From NCBI GenBank assembly GCA_030038415.1, contig JASHOX010000075.1:1-64000 (forward strand): DNA of 64,000 nt, given 5' to 3'. Source of the DNA: Xanthobacteraceae bacterium. GTDB taxonomy: Bacteria > Pseudomonadota > Alphaproteobacteria > Rhizobiales > Xanthobacteraceae. The translations under genes and the position numbers were made by a program. The notes beneath the pieces were generated by a model. That model searched no databases. It saw nothing but the letters and a program-made list of their open reading frames with translations, and was not told where the DNA came from. Below are positions 1 through 8,981 of the stretch, piece after piece (the first letter of the stretch is position 1; each line of letters starts with the position of its first letter).

Positions 1-2095
1 GGATGTGGACGGCGATCGGCGTCATACCCTTGCCGCCTTCCTTCAGCCACGGCGTGCGGTCGCCTTCCGCCGACCACAGCCCCCTGCCCTTCCAGCCGGC
101 CGTGGCATCGTCGATGCGGGCATCGAGCCCCTTGGCATAGAAGCCCATCGGATAGGGAACGCGCAGCGACATCATCTTGCCGTCGACCAGTGCGGCAAAC
201 CCGTCATTGAGGTTTGCCGTCGAGATCGGCACGTTGTCGCCGAGACCGACCGCGTTATGCTGGTCGACCCAGGTGTAGTAGCTCGCCTCGGCCGAGTTGT
301 CGCCGATGCCGGCAAAGCCCGGTCCCGGATATTTGTAGAAGGTCCAGCCCTCGGGGCACTGATCGCCGGTCGCCTTCGGGCCGTTGAGCGGGCCCTTGCA
401 TTTCGAGCGATCGAAGCTGCCAAGGTGGCCGCTGGCGAGCGATACCCAGACTACGCCCTTGGAGTCGATATCGCCACCGCGCGGGCCGAAGCCCGGCATC
501 GGAATATTGTACACTTCCGACAGCTTGGTCTTCGGATCGAAGCGGATAATGCCGCTTTTGCCGGCGAACACATCCCAGGTGTACCAGATCGATCCGTCGA
601 CCGGGTTTGGCATCACCGCGTAGGTGCCGGAGCCGCCGACGCGCATGTCCTTGTGTGGATCCATCGGCTGGCCCGGCTCGGTGTAGTCGTCGAGCTTGCC
701 GTTACCAATGGTATCGAGCACGAACGGCGCCCAGCCCTGCGCCTTCTCGGCGCTGCCGGTCTGTTCGAAAACTTTGGTGTCGAGCCAGCCGGCGACGCCC
801 GCGCCGCTCGTCCAAAGCGTGTTGTCCTTGTCGAAGCCGAACTGCAGATGATGGGTGCCGAAGCAGGTGTCGATGAAGGTGAACTTCTTCGCTTTCGGAT
901 CGTACATCGCCAATTGGCGCTCGTTGGAATCGAGCGGGACCGCCTTGGCATATGGATTATCCGAGCCCTTGCGGCAGAACGCCGGCGTACCGGGCGCGTG
1001 ATTGGTTCCCGTCATCCAGACGTTGCCCTTGGCGTCGAGCATGTCGTTGTGATTGTCGAATTTGGTGTCCCAGATCTGCTGCATGCCCCAATAGGCCGAT
1101 GCCGCTAGCGGCTTTTCGATAGCGGCATGGCCCGGCCCGAAGGCTTCCGGCACATCGGCGTCTTCCGGAGGCGTGACGTAGGAGACCTTGTTGGTCTTCG
1201 GATCGAGCACCGGCTCGTGATCCGTGGCGTATTCGGTCGAGCCGTACAGCGGACCGTGAGCATTGACGGTCGGATTGCGCTTATCGGTCGAGATCAGATC
1301 ATGGAGATATTTGTCGGGTGCGCTCCAGTCCCACTCCGTGATCACGACGTTGCGCTCGATGCCTTGCGGCCGCGGCGGCTTGGCAAACGGCAGCGCCCCG
1401 TTGGCGATGCTGTCCGTCCATTCGCCGAAATATTTGAACGGCACGCCGCCGAATTTGCCGGCCAGCACGTTCACCATCAGCGGAGACGCCTGACCGGCCT
1501 GCACGCGCCGCTCCCAGGCCTCTTCGCCGTTCTTGAACTCGCCGAGCCCCGTCGGAATGGTCCGCGTCGACAGCTGACCGAGCTGATGGCAGCCGACGCA
1601 GGCCTGGTTCTTGATCGCGGTCAGCCAGTCAACCTGCGTGACATTGTCCGGAATGTCGCTCTTGCCGCCGAACTGGTCCTGGCCCGGGATTTTCAGCATC
1701 GCGAACCAGTAGATCGCCGGATAATATTTTGCCGCCGCCGCGTCGTTCGGCGCCGGCACCGCGGTCAGATTGACGTGCTTTCCGGGTTCGGCATCGACCT
1801 TGGCCGAATCGACAAGGCCGTAGCCGCGCACCCAAACCTGATACTTGGCCTTAGGCAGGTCGGGCACGACATAGCGACCCTGGTCGTCGGTGACGACGAT
1901 TTTGGCGTAGCGAGTGGGAAAATCGTGGGTCTCGGCGATGACCCAAACCCCGGCCTCAGGACCGTGCGGCCCGGTGACGACGCCGCCGATAGCGTCGGCT
2001 TTGATGCTGACGGCGTTCTGAGCGTTAAGCCGCGCCGGTGATGCTATCAGGAATGCGGCTATAACGACCGCCGCGACGCTGCACGCGCGCTTCAT
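1..2095 (-). CDS. Secreted carboxypeptidase-regulatory-like / c-type haem / beta-propeller-like protein (3' end outside window)
   Basis: The frame is open from an ATG at 2093-2095 to the left window edge (about 698 codons), so the C-terminus is missing. A GGGAGGATAGG ribosome site sits just upstream of the ATG. The product starts with a signal peptide (residues 1-26, ending SPARLNAQ). It continues with a region like the carboxypeptidase regulatory fold (GGVVTGPHGPEAGVWVIAE, then DQGRYVVPDLP) and one c-type haem motif CVGCH near residue 165. The long C-terminal part has repeated W-x-T/GTNHAPG-type strands resembling a virginiamycin-B-lyase/NHL propeller. A periplasmic redox or binding role is inferred; the substrate is unknown. 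Long open frames on the plus strand here are antisense shadows. Confidence 0.75.
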   Translation of the reverse strand, partial: MKRACSVAAVVIAAFLIASPARLNAQNAVSIKADAIGGVVTGPHGPEAGVWVIAETHDFPTRYAKIVVTDDQGRYVVPDLPKAKYQVWVRGYGLVDSAKVDAEPGKHVNLTAVPAPNDAAAAKYYPAIYWFAMLKIPGQDQFGGKSDIPDNVTQVDWLTAIKNQACVGCHQLGQLSTRTIPTGLGEFKNGEEAWERRVQAGQASPLMVNVLAGKFGGVPFKYFGEWTDSIANGALPFAKPPRPQGIERNVVITEWDWSAPDKYLHDLISTDKRNPTVNAHGPLYGSTEYATDHEPVLDPKTNKVSYVTPPEDADVPEAFGPGHAAIEKPLAASAYWGMQQIWDTKFDNHNDMLDAKGNVWMTGTNHAPGTPAFCRKGSDNPYAKAVPLDSNERQLAMYDPKAKKFTFIDTCFGTHHLQFGFDKDNTLWTSGAGVAGWLDTKVFEQTGSAEKAQGWAPFVLDTIGNGKLDDYTEPGQPMDPHKDMRVGGSGTYAVMPNPVDGSIWYTWDVFAGKSGIIRFDPKTKLSEVYNIPMPGFGPRGGDIDSKGVVWVSLASGHLGSFDRSKCKGPLNGPKATGDQCPEGWTFYKYPGPGFAGIGDNSAEASYYTWVDQHNAVGLGDNVPISTANLNDGFAALVDGKMMSLRVPYPMGFYAKGLDARIDDATAGWKGRGLWSAEGDRTPWLKEGGKGMTPIAVHI

Positions 2096-2261
2096 GCCTA
2101 TCCTCCCGGTTTTGGCAAAGCTCGGCGACAAGGCCGGGCCCCTTTGATTTTTATTGACGGAGAATTTGCCCCAGCGGCTGTCTGCCCGCAAGCAGAAACC
2201 TGCCCCCGCCGGGAACCTGACCTGCGGCAAAGTCATGCGGGGCTCGCGCCCGGCGCACGCA

Positions 2262-3665
2262 TCAGTTCGAGGACGTGTCGGCCGCGTTCGACAATTTGTC
2301 GAACAGGCCGGCGATGTCGCTCCGGATTGTCGCCAGCTTGGAAAATTGCTCGGTGACGGTCGCAACGCGGCTTTCGAGTTCTTTTTTGGTTTCGACGAAC
2401 TTGTTCACCCGCGTGGCCAGGTCGCCGTTCTCGTCGGCCTCGATGCTTTCGATCTTGGCGATGAGACGGTCGCGAATAGCCGCGAGCTTCGCGATCAGGT
2501 CGGCCACGCCGCCGTCGCTGGCTTCGAGCGGCGCGAGCCGGGTTTGCAGGTCGCCGAGCTTGACCAGCAATTGGCCGGCAGCGGCCACGCCGCGCTCGAT
2601 CTCGTCGAGCCGCGCTTGGGCGGCTTTGACGAATTGCGAAAGCTCGGCAAGTCGGGTTTCGGCATCGCCAGCGGCGGAGGTCGAAACAATATCCAGCGCT
2701 CGATCGAAATTCGCCGACACGCTTTCGACATCCGTGCGCAACGACGACAGCCGGGACAATTGCATTTCCAGGTTAGCCACGCTGTCTTCGAGCTTGTTCT
2801 TGCCGTCGGCAAAGGCCTGCACGCGCTCGGCGATGGTCCCCTGCGGCGTCTGCTGCAAGGTCTCGATATCCGCCGCCAACCGATCCTGGGCCTCGTCGAG
2901 ATCCTTGATCCTGCGCTTGATGCCGTCCTGCGCCGCCGCATGGGGCTTGAGCCGCGTCCGCAAGCCGGCAAAATCCTCCTTCAGGCTGCCGATTGTTTTC
3001 GACGCCTCGTCGATATCGTCGCAGCGCTCGTGGCTGCGGCGGACGAATTCCATCAAATTGTTCAGACGCACTTCGATCGCGGTGGCGTCGTCGCCGCTGA
3101 CGATGTCGGCAAGCGACCGCTCGATGTCGTTCTCGCGGCCATCGAGCTCGGCGAACAGCTGTTCGATCGCTCTTCTTTTCTCCAGCACCGGAACGAGCCG
3201 TTCGCGCAAAGCCTGCTGGCGCGCGCGCAATTCGTCGACGCGGGACTGCAGATCGCCGATCTCGTTGCGGCTGTCCTGCACCTGCGCCACCCGCTCCGCC
3301 TTGGCCAGGCGCTCGTCGACCGCGCCGATGGCGCCTTCCGGATCGGTGCGGGCGAGGTGATGCACCGACGCGTCGGCGTCGACCTGCGCCTTGGTCAGTT
3401 CGCGCGCGCCTTGGCGCACGCCGCCGAGCCGCAATTCGAGCGCCTCGTTAGCGCGGCGTTGGCGCAGCAGCGCGTCGCAGAGCCAAAGCGCCGAGGGGAT
3501 CAGCGCCAGTGGAATGAGGACCGCCAGGAACCAGGCAAGCTTCTGCGCCAGAGGCTCGGAGCGGAAGGCTTCGAACAATGCCGCCATATCCTGCGGCTGG
3601 TTCACGACGATGAGCCCGACCGCAAGCACAAACAGGACAACGCAAATTCCGACAAATCTCGCCAT
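2262..3665 (-). CDS. Membrane-anchored coiled-coil protein, function unknown
   Basis: The chosen start is the ATG at 3663-3665 (MARFVGICVV), because it places a transmembrane helix at the N-terminus; the frame stays open further upstream to 3926. The product has 467 residues. It shows two hydrophobic helices (about residues 4-22 and 42-65), then roughly 400 residues of charged heptad-rich sequence with repeated patterns such as LQSRVDELRARQ and DIETLQQ, a long cytoplasmic or periplasmic coiled coil. No catalytic motif is visible. The gene is divergent from the amidase gene at 3799. It could be a structural or scaffold protein of the envelope; no known family is asserted. Confidence 0.7.
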   Translation of the reverse strand: MARFVGICVVLFVLAVGLIVVNQPQDMAALFEAFRSEPLAQKLAWFLAVLIPLALIPSALWLCDALLRQRRANEALELRLGGVRQGARELTKAQVDADASVHHLARTDPEGAIGAVDERLAKAERVAQVQDSRNEIGDLQSRVDELRARQQALRERLVPVLEKRRAIEQLFAELDGRENDIERSLADIVSGDDATAIEVRLNNLMEFVRRSHERCDDIDEASKTIGSLKEDFAGLRTRLKPHAAAQDGIKRRIKDLDEAQDRLAADIETLQQTPQGTIAERVQAFADGKNKLEDSVANLEMQLSRLSSLRTDVESVSANFDRALDIVSTSAAGDAETRLAELSQFVKAAQARLDEIERGVAAAGQLLVKLGDLQTRLAPLEASDGGVADLIAKLAAIRDRLIAKIESIEADENGDLATRVNKFVETKKELESRVATVTEQFSKLATIRSDIAGLFDKLSNAADTSSN

Positions 3666-3798
3666 CAAAATACCCAGCCCCGCCCAACAAATGCCGTCTG
3701 GTTTGGTACGCCAGGAGCGCGCCTCGCACAAGCGCAAGCTTGCGTATAAACTCGGTTCCACGATTAAGTCCGCGATCCGACATGGTGGTAACGAAGGA

Positions 3799-4725
3799 AT
3801 GAAGACGCGCCTCATGATCGGCTTGCGGCATGCCGGACTAACGTTCTGCGCCCTGCTCGCAGCGGTCTTGCTGGTTGCCGCGCCATCCGCGGCCCGCGGC
3901 GAGGAGCCGGCGCCGGCCGCGGTCAAGCCGGACCTGTGCCAGCGGGCGAAATTTCGCGTCGTGATCGACGTCGGTCACACCGTCGACGTGCCGGGCGCGA
4001 TGAGCGCGCGCGGAATTCCCGAATACGCGTTCAATCTTCAGCTTGCCCGACAAGTCAAGCAGTCGCTCGGCGACGCCGGCTTTAACGAGGCGGTGCTGCT
4101 CGTCACCACGACGGCGCCCTGGCGAGGACTGTTCGAACGGGCGGCGCGCGCCAACGCCATGCATGCCGATCTGTTTATAGCCATTCATCACGACTCGGTT
4201 CCGGACAATCTGCTGCAGACTTGGCAGTACGCCGGTCAAGACGAGCATTACAACGACGACTATCCCGGCTACGCCATTTTCATCTCCAACGACAATCCGG
4301 ATCGCGCCGGCAGCCTGCTGTTCGGCAGATTTTTGGGCCACGAGCTGGAGGCGCGCGGCTTGCAGTACACGCCGCATTACACGCTGCCGCTGATGGGACA
4401 TCGCCGCCGCGAGCTTGTCGACGCCAAAGCCGGCGTCTACCGCTATGACCAGTTGATCGTGCTGCGCGCGACGCACATGCCGGCGGTGCTGCTCGAAGCC
4501 GGATCGATCGTTAATCGCCAGGAGGAATTGCAGCTGGCCAGCCCCGAGCGCCGTACGCTCACCAGCGCGGCCATCGTCGCCGCGGTGGAGGATTTCTGCG
4601 CGGCGCGCGCAAAACCTGTCGAGGCAAAGGCTGCCGCGCCGGTCAAGCGCGTCAATTTGAACCCGCAGCTCCGGCCATCCGTTACGCCAGCGCGGTCTGG
4701 CTCTGGCGCAATGCCAGCGCACTGA
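3799..4725 (+). CDS. N-acetylmuramoyl-L-alanine amidase (Amidase_3 family)
   Basis: The product has 308 residues; the ATG at 3799 follows AAGGA. The N-terminus has a signal peptide (about residues 1-34, ending AAPSAARGE), so the enzyme is periplasmic. The Amidase_3 zinc-site pattern is complete: VIDVGHTVD (His60), IPEYAF (Glu75), LFIAIHHDS (His130/131) and the catalytic Glu in PAVLLEAGSI. The family cleaves the amide bond between N-acetylmuramic acid and L-alanine of the stem peptide during cell separation or turnover. There is no AMIN or LysM domain, so it is a short-form enzyme. Its last 44 bases overlap the 3' end of the convergent MFS gene. Confidence 0.88.
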   Translation: MKTRLMIGLRHAGLTFCALLAAVLLVAAPSAARGEEPAPAAVKPDLCQRAKFRVVIDVGHTVDVPGAMSARGIPEYAFNLQLARQVKQSLGDAGFNEAVLLVTTTAPWRGLFERAARANAMHADLFIAIHHDSVPDNLLQTWQYAGQDEHYNDDYPGYAIFISNDNPDRAGSLLFGRFLGHELEARGLQYTPHYTLPLMGHRRRELVDAKAGVYRYDQLIVLRATHMPAVLLEAGSIVNRQEELQLASPERRTLTSAAIVAAVEDFCAARAKPVEAKAAAPVKRVNLNPQLRPSVTPARSGSGAMPAH

Positions 4726-5902
4726 TGATCATGAAATTGAGAATATTGACGCCGAGCCCGGTGGCGAACGCCGGCGCGTAAAAGCCAAAATAATCGTAGA
4801 TCACGCCGGCAATCCAGCCGCCGGCCGCCATGCCGAAGCCGCTGCACAACAGCAGCGTCGGCATGCGCCAATAGGCGTCGTTGACCGGAAACATTTCGCG
4901 CGAGGCCAGGATATTGGCGGGAACGAGACCGGAAAAACCCATCCCGAACAGCGCCGCGACCGTGAACAAGCCGGCTTCGTTCTGCGTCAAGAGAAACGCC
5001 AGCATGCCGAGCGCCTGACACGCCGAGCCGGCGAGCATCGTATAGAGCCCGCCGATCCGGTCGGAGATCACGCCCCAAACCTGCCGGCTGAAAAATGCCG
5101 CACCGAGGAGAACAGACACCATGGCCGCGCCGTGCGCAGCGCTGATGCCGTGATCGGTGCAAAACGCCACGAGATGGCCTTGCGGCATCGACATCGGAAT
5201 GCAGCACGTGAAGATCGCGCACATCTGCAGTCCAAAGACCAAATTCGGCGGCCAGCCCATTACCGTCTTTGGCCCGACCGCTTTAGCCGCACGAAGAACG
5301 TGATGCGGCGTGTCCGGCGGCTGCTCCAGGAACACTGCGGCGGCCGGCGCGATAATGAGGAGCTCGAAGGCGGCGTAATACAGCATCGTATGCCGCCAGC
5401 CCGCATAGTCGATGGCGCGAGCAAAGATCGGCGGCCAGATCGCGCCGGCGAGATACGCGCCGCTCGAAATCAAGGCCAGCGCCGAACCGCGGCGGCGATC
5501 AAACCAGCGGCTGACATAGACGTAGGACGGCGCATTGATGCCGCCGATGCCGATCAAGCCGATGAACAGACCGTGGCCGATATAAAGCGGCCAGGACGGA
5601 CCCAAAGTCGACAGCGCCAGCCCGAGCGCGATCATCGCCGCGCCGAACATCACGGTCCAGCGCACGCCGATCCGCTCGGCGATCCGGCCCATGAGGATGC
5701 CGCCGACTCCAGAGCCGATCCACATCAGCGCGCTGGCAAAGGCGGGAACCGAGCGCTCGCCGTCGACCTCGGCGGCAATGTCCTTGAGCGCCACGACGGT
5801 GATCCACGGCGCGCCGAAGGCGATCGCCATGACCACGAGGATCATGCTGGCGACGACCCAAGAAGTCCGCGTCTCGACTGATGAGACTGCCGCTTGCAGC
5901 AT
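4682..5902 (-). CDS. MFS transporter, oxalate/formate-antiporter-like
   Basis: The product has 406 residues with about 12 hydrophobic helices. The ATG at 5900-5902 (MLQAAVSSVETRTS) is preferred over an in-frame upstream start because the upstream extension is polar and Arg/Gly rich. MFS loop signatures are visible, with GRIAERIGVRWTV after helix 2 and SDRIGGLYTM in the second half, together with PSYVYVSRWFDRRRGSAL, which is typical of monocarboxylate/oxalate-formate type MFS proteins. The inner-membrane substrate is not predictable. The gene is convergent with the amidase, overlapping it by 44 bases. Confidence 0.82.
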   Translation of the reverse strand: MLQAAVSSVETRTSWVVASMILVVMAIAFGAPWITVVALKDIAAEVDGERSVPAFASALMWIGSGVGGILMGRIAERIGVRWTVMFGAAMIALGLALSTLGPSWPLYIGHGLFIGLIGIGGINAPSYVYVSRWFDRRRGSALALISSGAYLAGAIWPPIFARAIDYAGWRHTMLYYAAFELLIIAPAAAVFLEQPPDTPHHVLRAAKAVGPKTVMGWPPNLVFGLQMCAIFTCCIPMSMPQGHLVAFCTDHGISAAHGAAMVSVLLGAAFFSRQVWGVISDRIGGLYTMLAGSACQALGMLAFLLTQNEAGLFTVAALFGMGFSGLVPANILASREMFPVNDAYWRMPTLLLCSGFGMAAGGWIAGVIYDYFGFYAPAFATGLGVNILNFMIISALALRQSQTALA

Positions 5903-6101
5903 GAATTCCGCGTTGCTGGCGCGCCCGGCGCAGTTCGTTGGCCGGGAGGGTATAGCAGCGACGCCGTCCCACCGCCCATTGAATTTTCGCGCCCCTCCCG
6001 GGAATAAACCGCAGGCCTTCCCAATCAAGTCCTCGGAAGCCGCAAAAGCCGCCACGGCCATCGTGGTTTCGTGGCCATCGGCCTTTCAGAGGAGAGCGAC
6101 A

Positions 6102-7037
6102 ATGAGCGAATCCGATCGCGACGACGGCCCGAGCCGGCGCAAAGTGCTGGAATGCATGACTTGGGTCGGCACCGGGGTGCTATGGACCGTTGCCGGCGGG
6201 GTGCCCCACTCGCTGGGAATCATGGGCGAAGCCGCGGCGGCCGAAGCCAAGGGCCTCACCTTTCTGCAGATCAGCGACAGTCATGTCGGCTTCGACAAAC
6301 CGGCCAATCCGAATGCGCTCGGCACCCTGGAAGAGGCCATTGCCAAGGTCAATGCGCAGCCGCAAAAGCCAGCTTTCATGATCCACACCGGCGATATCAG
6401 CCATCTGTCGCTGGACTCGCAATTCGACGATGCCGACCGCATCATCTCGCAGGCCCGGCTCGATGTGCATTACGTTCCCGGCGAGCACGATTTTCTCGAC
6501 GCCGACCGCAAGCTTTATCTGCAACGCTACGGCCGCGGCACCAAGGGCGCCGGCTGGTACTCGTTCGACGCCAACGGCGTGCACTTCGTCGGCCTGGTCA
6601 ACGTCTTCGATCTCAAGGGCGGCGGCATGGGCGACCTCGGCGCCAAGCAACTCGAATGGCTCGAGGACGATTTGAAAGGCCGCTCCGCATCGACCCCGAT
6701 CGTTCTGTTCGCCCACATTCCGCTGTGGACGATCTATCCGGAATGGGGCTGGGGCACCGACGATTCGGCGCAGGCGCTAACTTATCTCAAGCGCTTCGGC
6801 TCGGTGACCGTGCTCAATGGCCATATCCATCAGGTCATGCAAAAGGTGGAAGGCAACGTCACCTTCCACACCGCGCGCTCGACGGCGTTTCCGCAGCCGG
6901 CGCCGGGGCAAGGCCCCTCGCCCGGACCGATGAAGGTGCCGGACGACCAGCTGCGCAAGATGCTCGGCATTGCCAACGTCACGTTCAAGCAGAACGAACA
7001 GCGCCTTGCCATCATCGACAGCCCGTTGAAAAGCTAA
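6102..7037 (+). CDS. Tat-exported calcineurin-like metallophosphoesterase
   Basis: The product has 311 residues; GAGGAGAGCGACA precedes the ATG at 6102. The N-terminus has a twin-arginine type leader (SRRKVLECMTWVG, then a hydrophobic stretch to about residue 48 ending AAAAEA). The metal-site motifs come in order: DSHVG, HTGDISH, GEHD (normally GNHD), an AHIPLW histidine and GHIHQ. It therefore probably hydrolyses a phosphoester in the periplasm with a dinuclear metal centre; the substrate is unknown. The cupredoxin starts 12 bases downstream, and the ECF sigma/anti-sigma pair follows, so the four genes look co-transcribed. Confidence 0.85.
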   Translation: MSESDRDDGPSRRKVLECMTWVGTGVLWTVAGGVPHSLGIMGEAAAAEAKGLTFLQISDSHVGFDKPANPNALGTLEEAIAKVNAQPQKPAFMIHTGDISHLSLDSQFDDADRIISQARLDVHYVPGEHDFLDADRKLYLQRYGRGTKGAGWYSFDANGVHFVGLVNVFDLKGGGMGDLGAKQLEWLEDDLKGRSASTPIVLFAHIPLWTIYPEWGWGTDDSAQALTYLKRFGSVTVLNGHIHQVMQKVEGNVTFHTARSTAFPQPAPGQGPSPGPMKVPDDQLRKMLGIANVTFKQNEQRLAIIDSPLKS

Positions 7038-7049
7038 AGGAGCGCGCCA

Positions 7050-7439
7050 ATGTCCGTCGCAAAATCCCAATCGAATACCATGCGCAGCGCGCTGGTCGCG
7101 GCCGCGCTCGGCGCCGCGACCGCGGGTCTCCTTGCCGCGGTCGTGCTGCCGGGCTTCGCGCAAACCACGCCGCAGCCGGCCGCCGGCGCCATAGCGATCG
7201 ACAATTTCACCTTCACGCCACAAACGCTGACGGTGAAGGCCGGCACCACGGTGACCTGGACGAACAGGGACGACATCCCGCACGGCATCGCTTCGGACAA
7301 CAACGCCTTTGCCAAATCGAAGGCGCTGGACACCGACGACAGCTATTCGTTTACCTTTACCACGCCGGGAACCTACAAATATTTCTGCTACGTTCATCCG
7401 CATATGACGGGCACGATCGTGGTAGAACCAAACGGCTAG
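7050..7439 (+). CDS. Cupredoxin (plastocyanin/amicyanin-like blue copper protein)
   Basis: The product has 129 residues; AAGGAG lies 7 bases before the ATG at 7050. A long signal peptide ends near GFAQT (about residue 38). The mature domain has the cupredoxin fold and all type 1 copper ligands: His in DDIPHG, then Cys, His and Met in FCYVHPHM. It most likely carries electrons in the periplasm or stores/senses copper. It lies between the metallophosphoesterase and the sigma factor genes, which suggests that it is part of the regulon or signal chain of that ECF unit. Confidence 0.9.
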   Translation: MSVAKSQSNTMRSALVAAALGAATAGLLAAVVLPGFAQTTPQPAAGAIAIDNFTFTPQTLTVKAGTTVTWTNRDDIPHGIASDNNAFAKSKALDTDDSYSFTFTTPGTYKYFCYVHPHMTGTIVVEPNG

Positions 7440-7496
7440 CGATGCCAGGCGGCGATGCCTGCGCGCCAACTGGAGTAGGAACTACACAGCGGCACC

Positions 7497-8081
7497 ATGC
7501 GCGACACGATGACTGCCGACGCGAATGCCGAACAAGACAAGGCGCGGCGTTTTCGCGACGCCGCGTTGCCTTATCTCGACGACGTATTCGCGTTGGCGCG
7601 CTATCTGATGCGCAACGCCGCCGACGCCGAGGATGCGGTGCAGGAATGTTATCTGCGGGCGTTGCGCCATTTTGACAGCTATCGCGGTCCGGCGATGAAA
7701 CCGTGGCTCTTGGCAATACTGAGGAACGTCTGCAACGCCGAGTTCGCGCGGCGCGGCAGGCAGGACGTGCCGGCCGATGACGCCGATGACGAGCCGGCAT
7801 CGGCGCAGCCGCCGCTGTGGCAGGAGCCGTTGGCGTCACCCGAAGCCGCGCTGCTGCGCCGCCAGGACGACGACACCATCCGCCGTCTCGTCGCCGCGCT
7901 GCCGCAGCCGTTCCGCGAAGCCATCGTGCTGCGCGAGGTCAACGAATTGTCGTATCAGGAAATTGCCGAGGTTGCCGGCGTGCCGGTGGGAACGGTGATG
8001 TCGCGGCTTGCGCGCGCGCGTTCGATGCTGCGTTCGGCTTGGAATGGCGCCGAAAGCGCGACCCCGGGAGCGGTGTCATGA
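7497..8081 (+). CDS. ECF-type RNA polymerase sigma factor (RpoE-like)
   Basis: The product has 194 residues. Region 2 is visible at about residues 28-90 (DDVFALARYLMRNAADAEDA, then AVQECYLRAL), and region 4 at about 125-180 with the helix-turn-helix ELSYQEIAEVAGVPVGTVMS. It should direct RNA polymerase to a small stress regulon. The TGA stop overlaps the ATG of the anti-sigma gene by four bases, so the two are translationally coupled. A second ATG at 7509 could also be the start. No GGAAC-type -35 element with a matching -10 was found nearby, so autoregulation is not shown by the sequence. Confidence 0.92.
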   Translation: MRDTMTADANAEQDKARRFRDAALPYLDDVFALARYLMRNAADAEDAVQECYLRALRHFDSYRGPAMKPWLLAILRNVCNAEFARRGRQDVPADDADDEPASAQPPLWQEPLASPEAALLRRQDDDTIRRLVAALPQPFREAIVLREVNELSYQEIAEVAGVPVGTVMSRLARARSMLRSAWNGAESATPGAVS

Positions 8082-8878
8082 ACTGCGCCGAATGCGAGGT
8101 CCTGCTGCATGCGCTGATCGACGGCGAGCTCGACGCCGGGCATGCGCGCGACGTCGAGGCACATGTGGCAAGTTGCGCCGGCTGCGCCGAGAAGCTCAAG
8201 GCGTTCCGCGCCATGCGTGAAGCGATGACGAAAGCCGACCTGAAAGAGCGGGCACCAGCGCATCTGCGCAGCTGCATCGAGGCGATGCTAGCCGTGCCCC
8301 CCGCGCAAGCATCGGCGGAAATCATCAGACCGAAGCAATTCTTGCAGCCGTCACGCCGGTCCTTCTTCGGCGGCTTTGCCGTCGGCACGGCGCTTTCCGC
8401 CGCGGTTGCCGCCACTGTTGTGTTCACCGTCTTCACCAGCGATCGCGAGCAGACCGTCGCCGACGAGGTAGTCTCCGCGCATATCCGCTCGCTGCAGCCT
8501 GGCCACCTGATGGACGTGGAAACGAGCGACCAGCATACGGTCAAGCCGTGGTTCGACGGCAAGGTCGACGTCGCACCGCCGGTGATCGACCTCACCGCCG
8601 AGGGCTTTACGCTGCTGGGCGGCCGGCTCGATTACATCGACGGCGAACCGGTCGCCTCGGTCGTTTACAAGCGTCGTAAGCACGTGATCAATCTGTTCGT
8701 CGCCCAACGATTAGGCACGGCGCACGCCACTGTGACCGACCGGACGGTCCAGGGCTACAATGTGCGCCATTGGTCGGCCGGAGGCCTCGACTTCTGGGCC
8801 ATTAGCGATCTCGATCCGGCCGAACTCGACGAGTTCGTGCAGAAGATCTCCGCGGCAATCCGCGGCAACCCATCCTGA
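8078..8878 (+). CDS. Zinc-type (ZAS/zf-HC2) transmembrane anti-sigma factor
   Basis: The product has 266 residues. The N-terminal cytoplasmic domain carries the zinc anti-sigma signature H-x3-C-x2-C in EAHVASCAGC, plus an extra pair NCAEC at the start. One transmembrane helix follows near residues 108-130 (FFGGFAVGTALSAAVAAT), then a roughly 130-residue periplasmic domain. It should hold the upstream sigma factor inactive until a periplasmic signal is sensed. The ATGA overlap with the sigma gene supports a fixed stoichiometry. The neighbouring cupredoxin makes copper or redox stress a reasonable, unproven signal. Confidence 0.9.
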   Translation: MNCAECEVLLHALIDGELDAGHARDVEAHVASCAGCAEKLKAFRAMREAMTKADLKERAPAHLRSCIEAMLAVPPAQASAEIIRPKQFLQPSRRSFFGGFAVGTALSAAVAATVVFTVFTSDREQTVADEVVSAHIRSLQPGHLMDVETSDQHTVKPWFDGKVDVAPPVIDLTAEGFTLLGGRLDYIDGEPVASVVYKRRKHVINLFVAQRLGTAHATVTDRTVQGYNVRHWSAGGLDFWAISDLDPAELDEFVQKISAAIRGNPS

Positions 8879-8981
8879 CTGGCCTGCATCGCCATTACCG
8901 GGTAAAAGCCAAACGGCATACGGGCGTTTGAAAAAGCGCCGCCGGCAACCCATTTGGCAGGCAAGCGTTTAAGCCTTGGTC

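Noticed and set aside
5-2041. Long plus-strand open frames opposite the first gene
   Set aside because: They are antisense to a frame with a signal peptide, CVGCH and a strong ribosome site; their residue composition (Arg/Ala/Gly/His rich) is typical of shadow frames.
2154-3360. Plus-strand frames opposite the coiled-coil gene
   Set aside because: Shadows; no ribosome site and no domain, while the minus strand gives a coherent membrane plus coiled-coil protein.
6071-7675. A 534-codon plus-strand frame overlapping the metallophosphoesterase
   Set aside because: Arg-rich out-of-frame reading across three real genes (phosphoesterase, cupredoxin, sigma factor).
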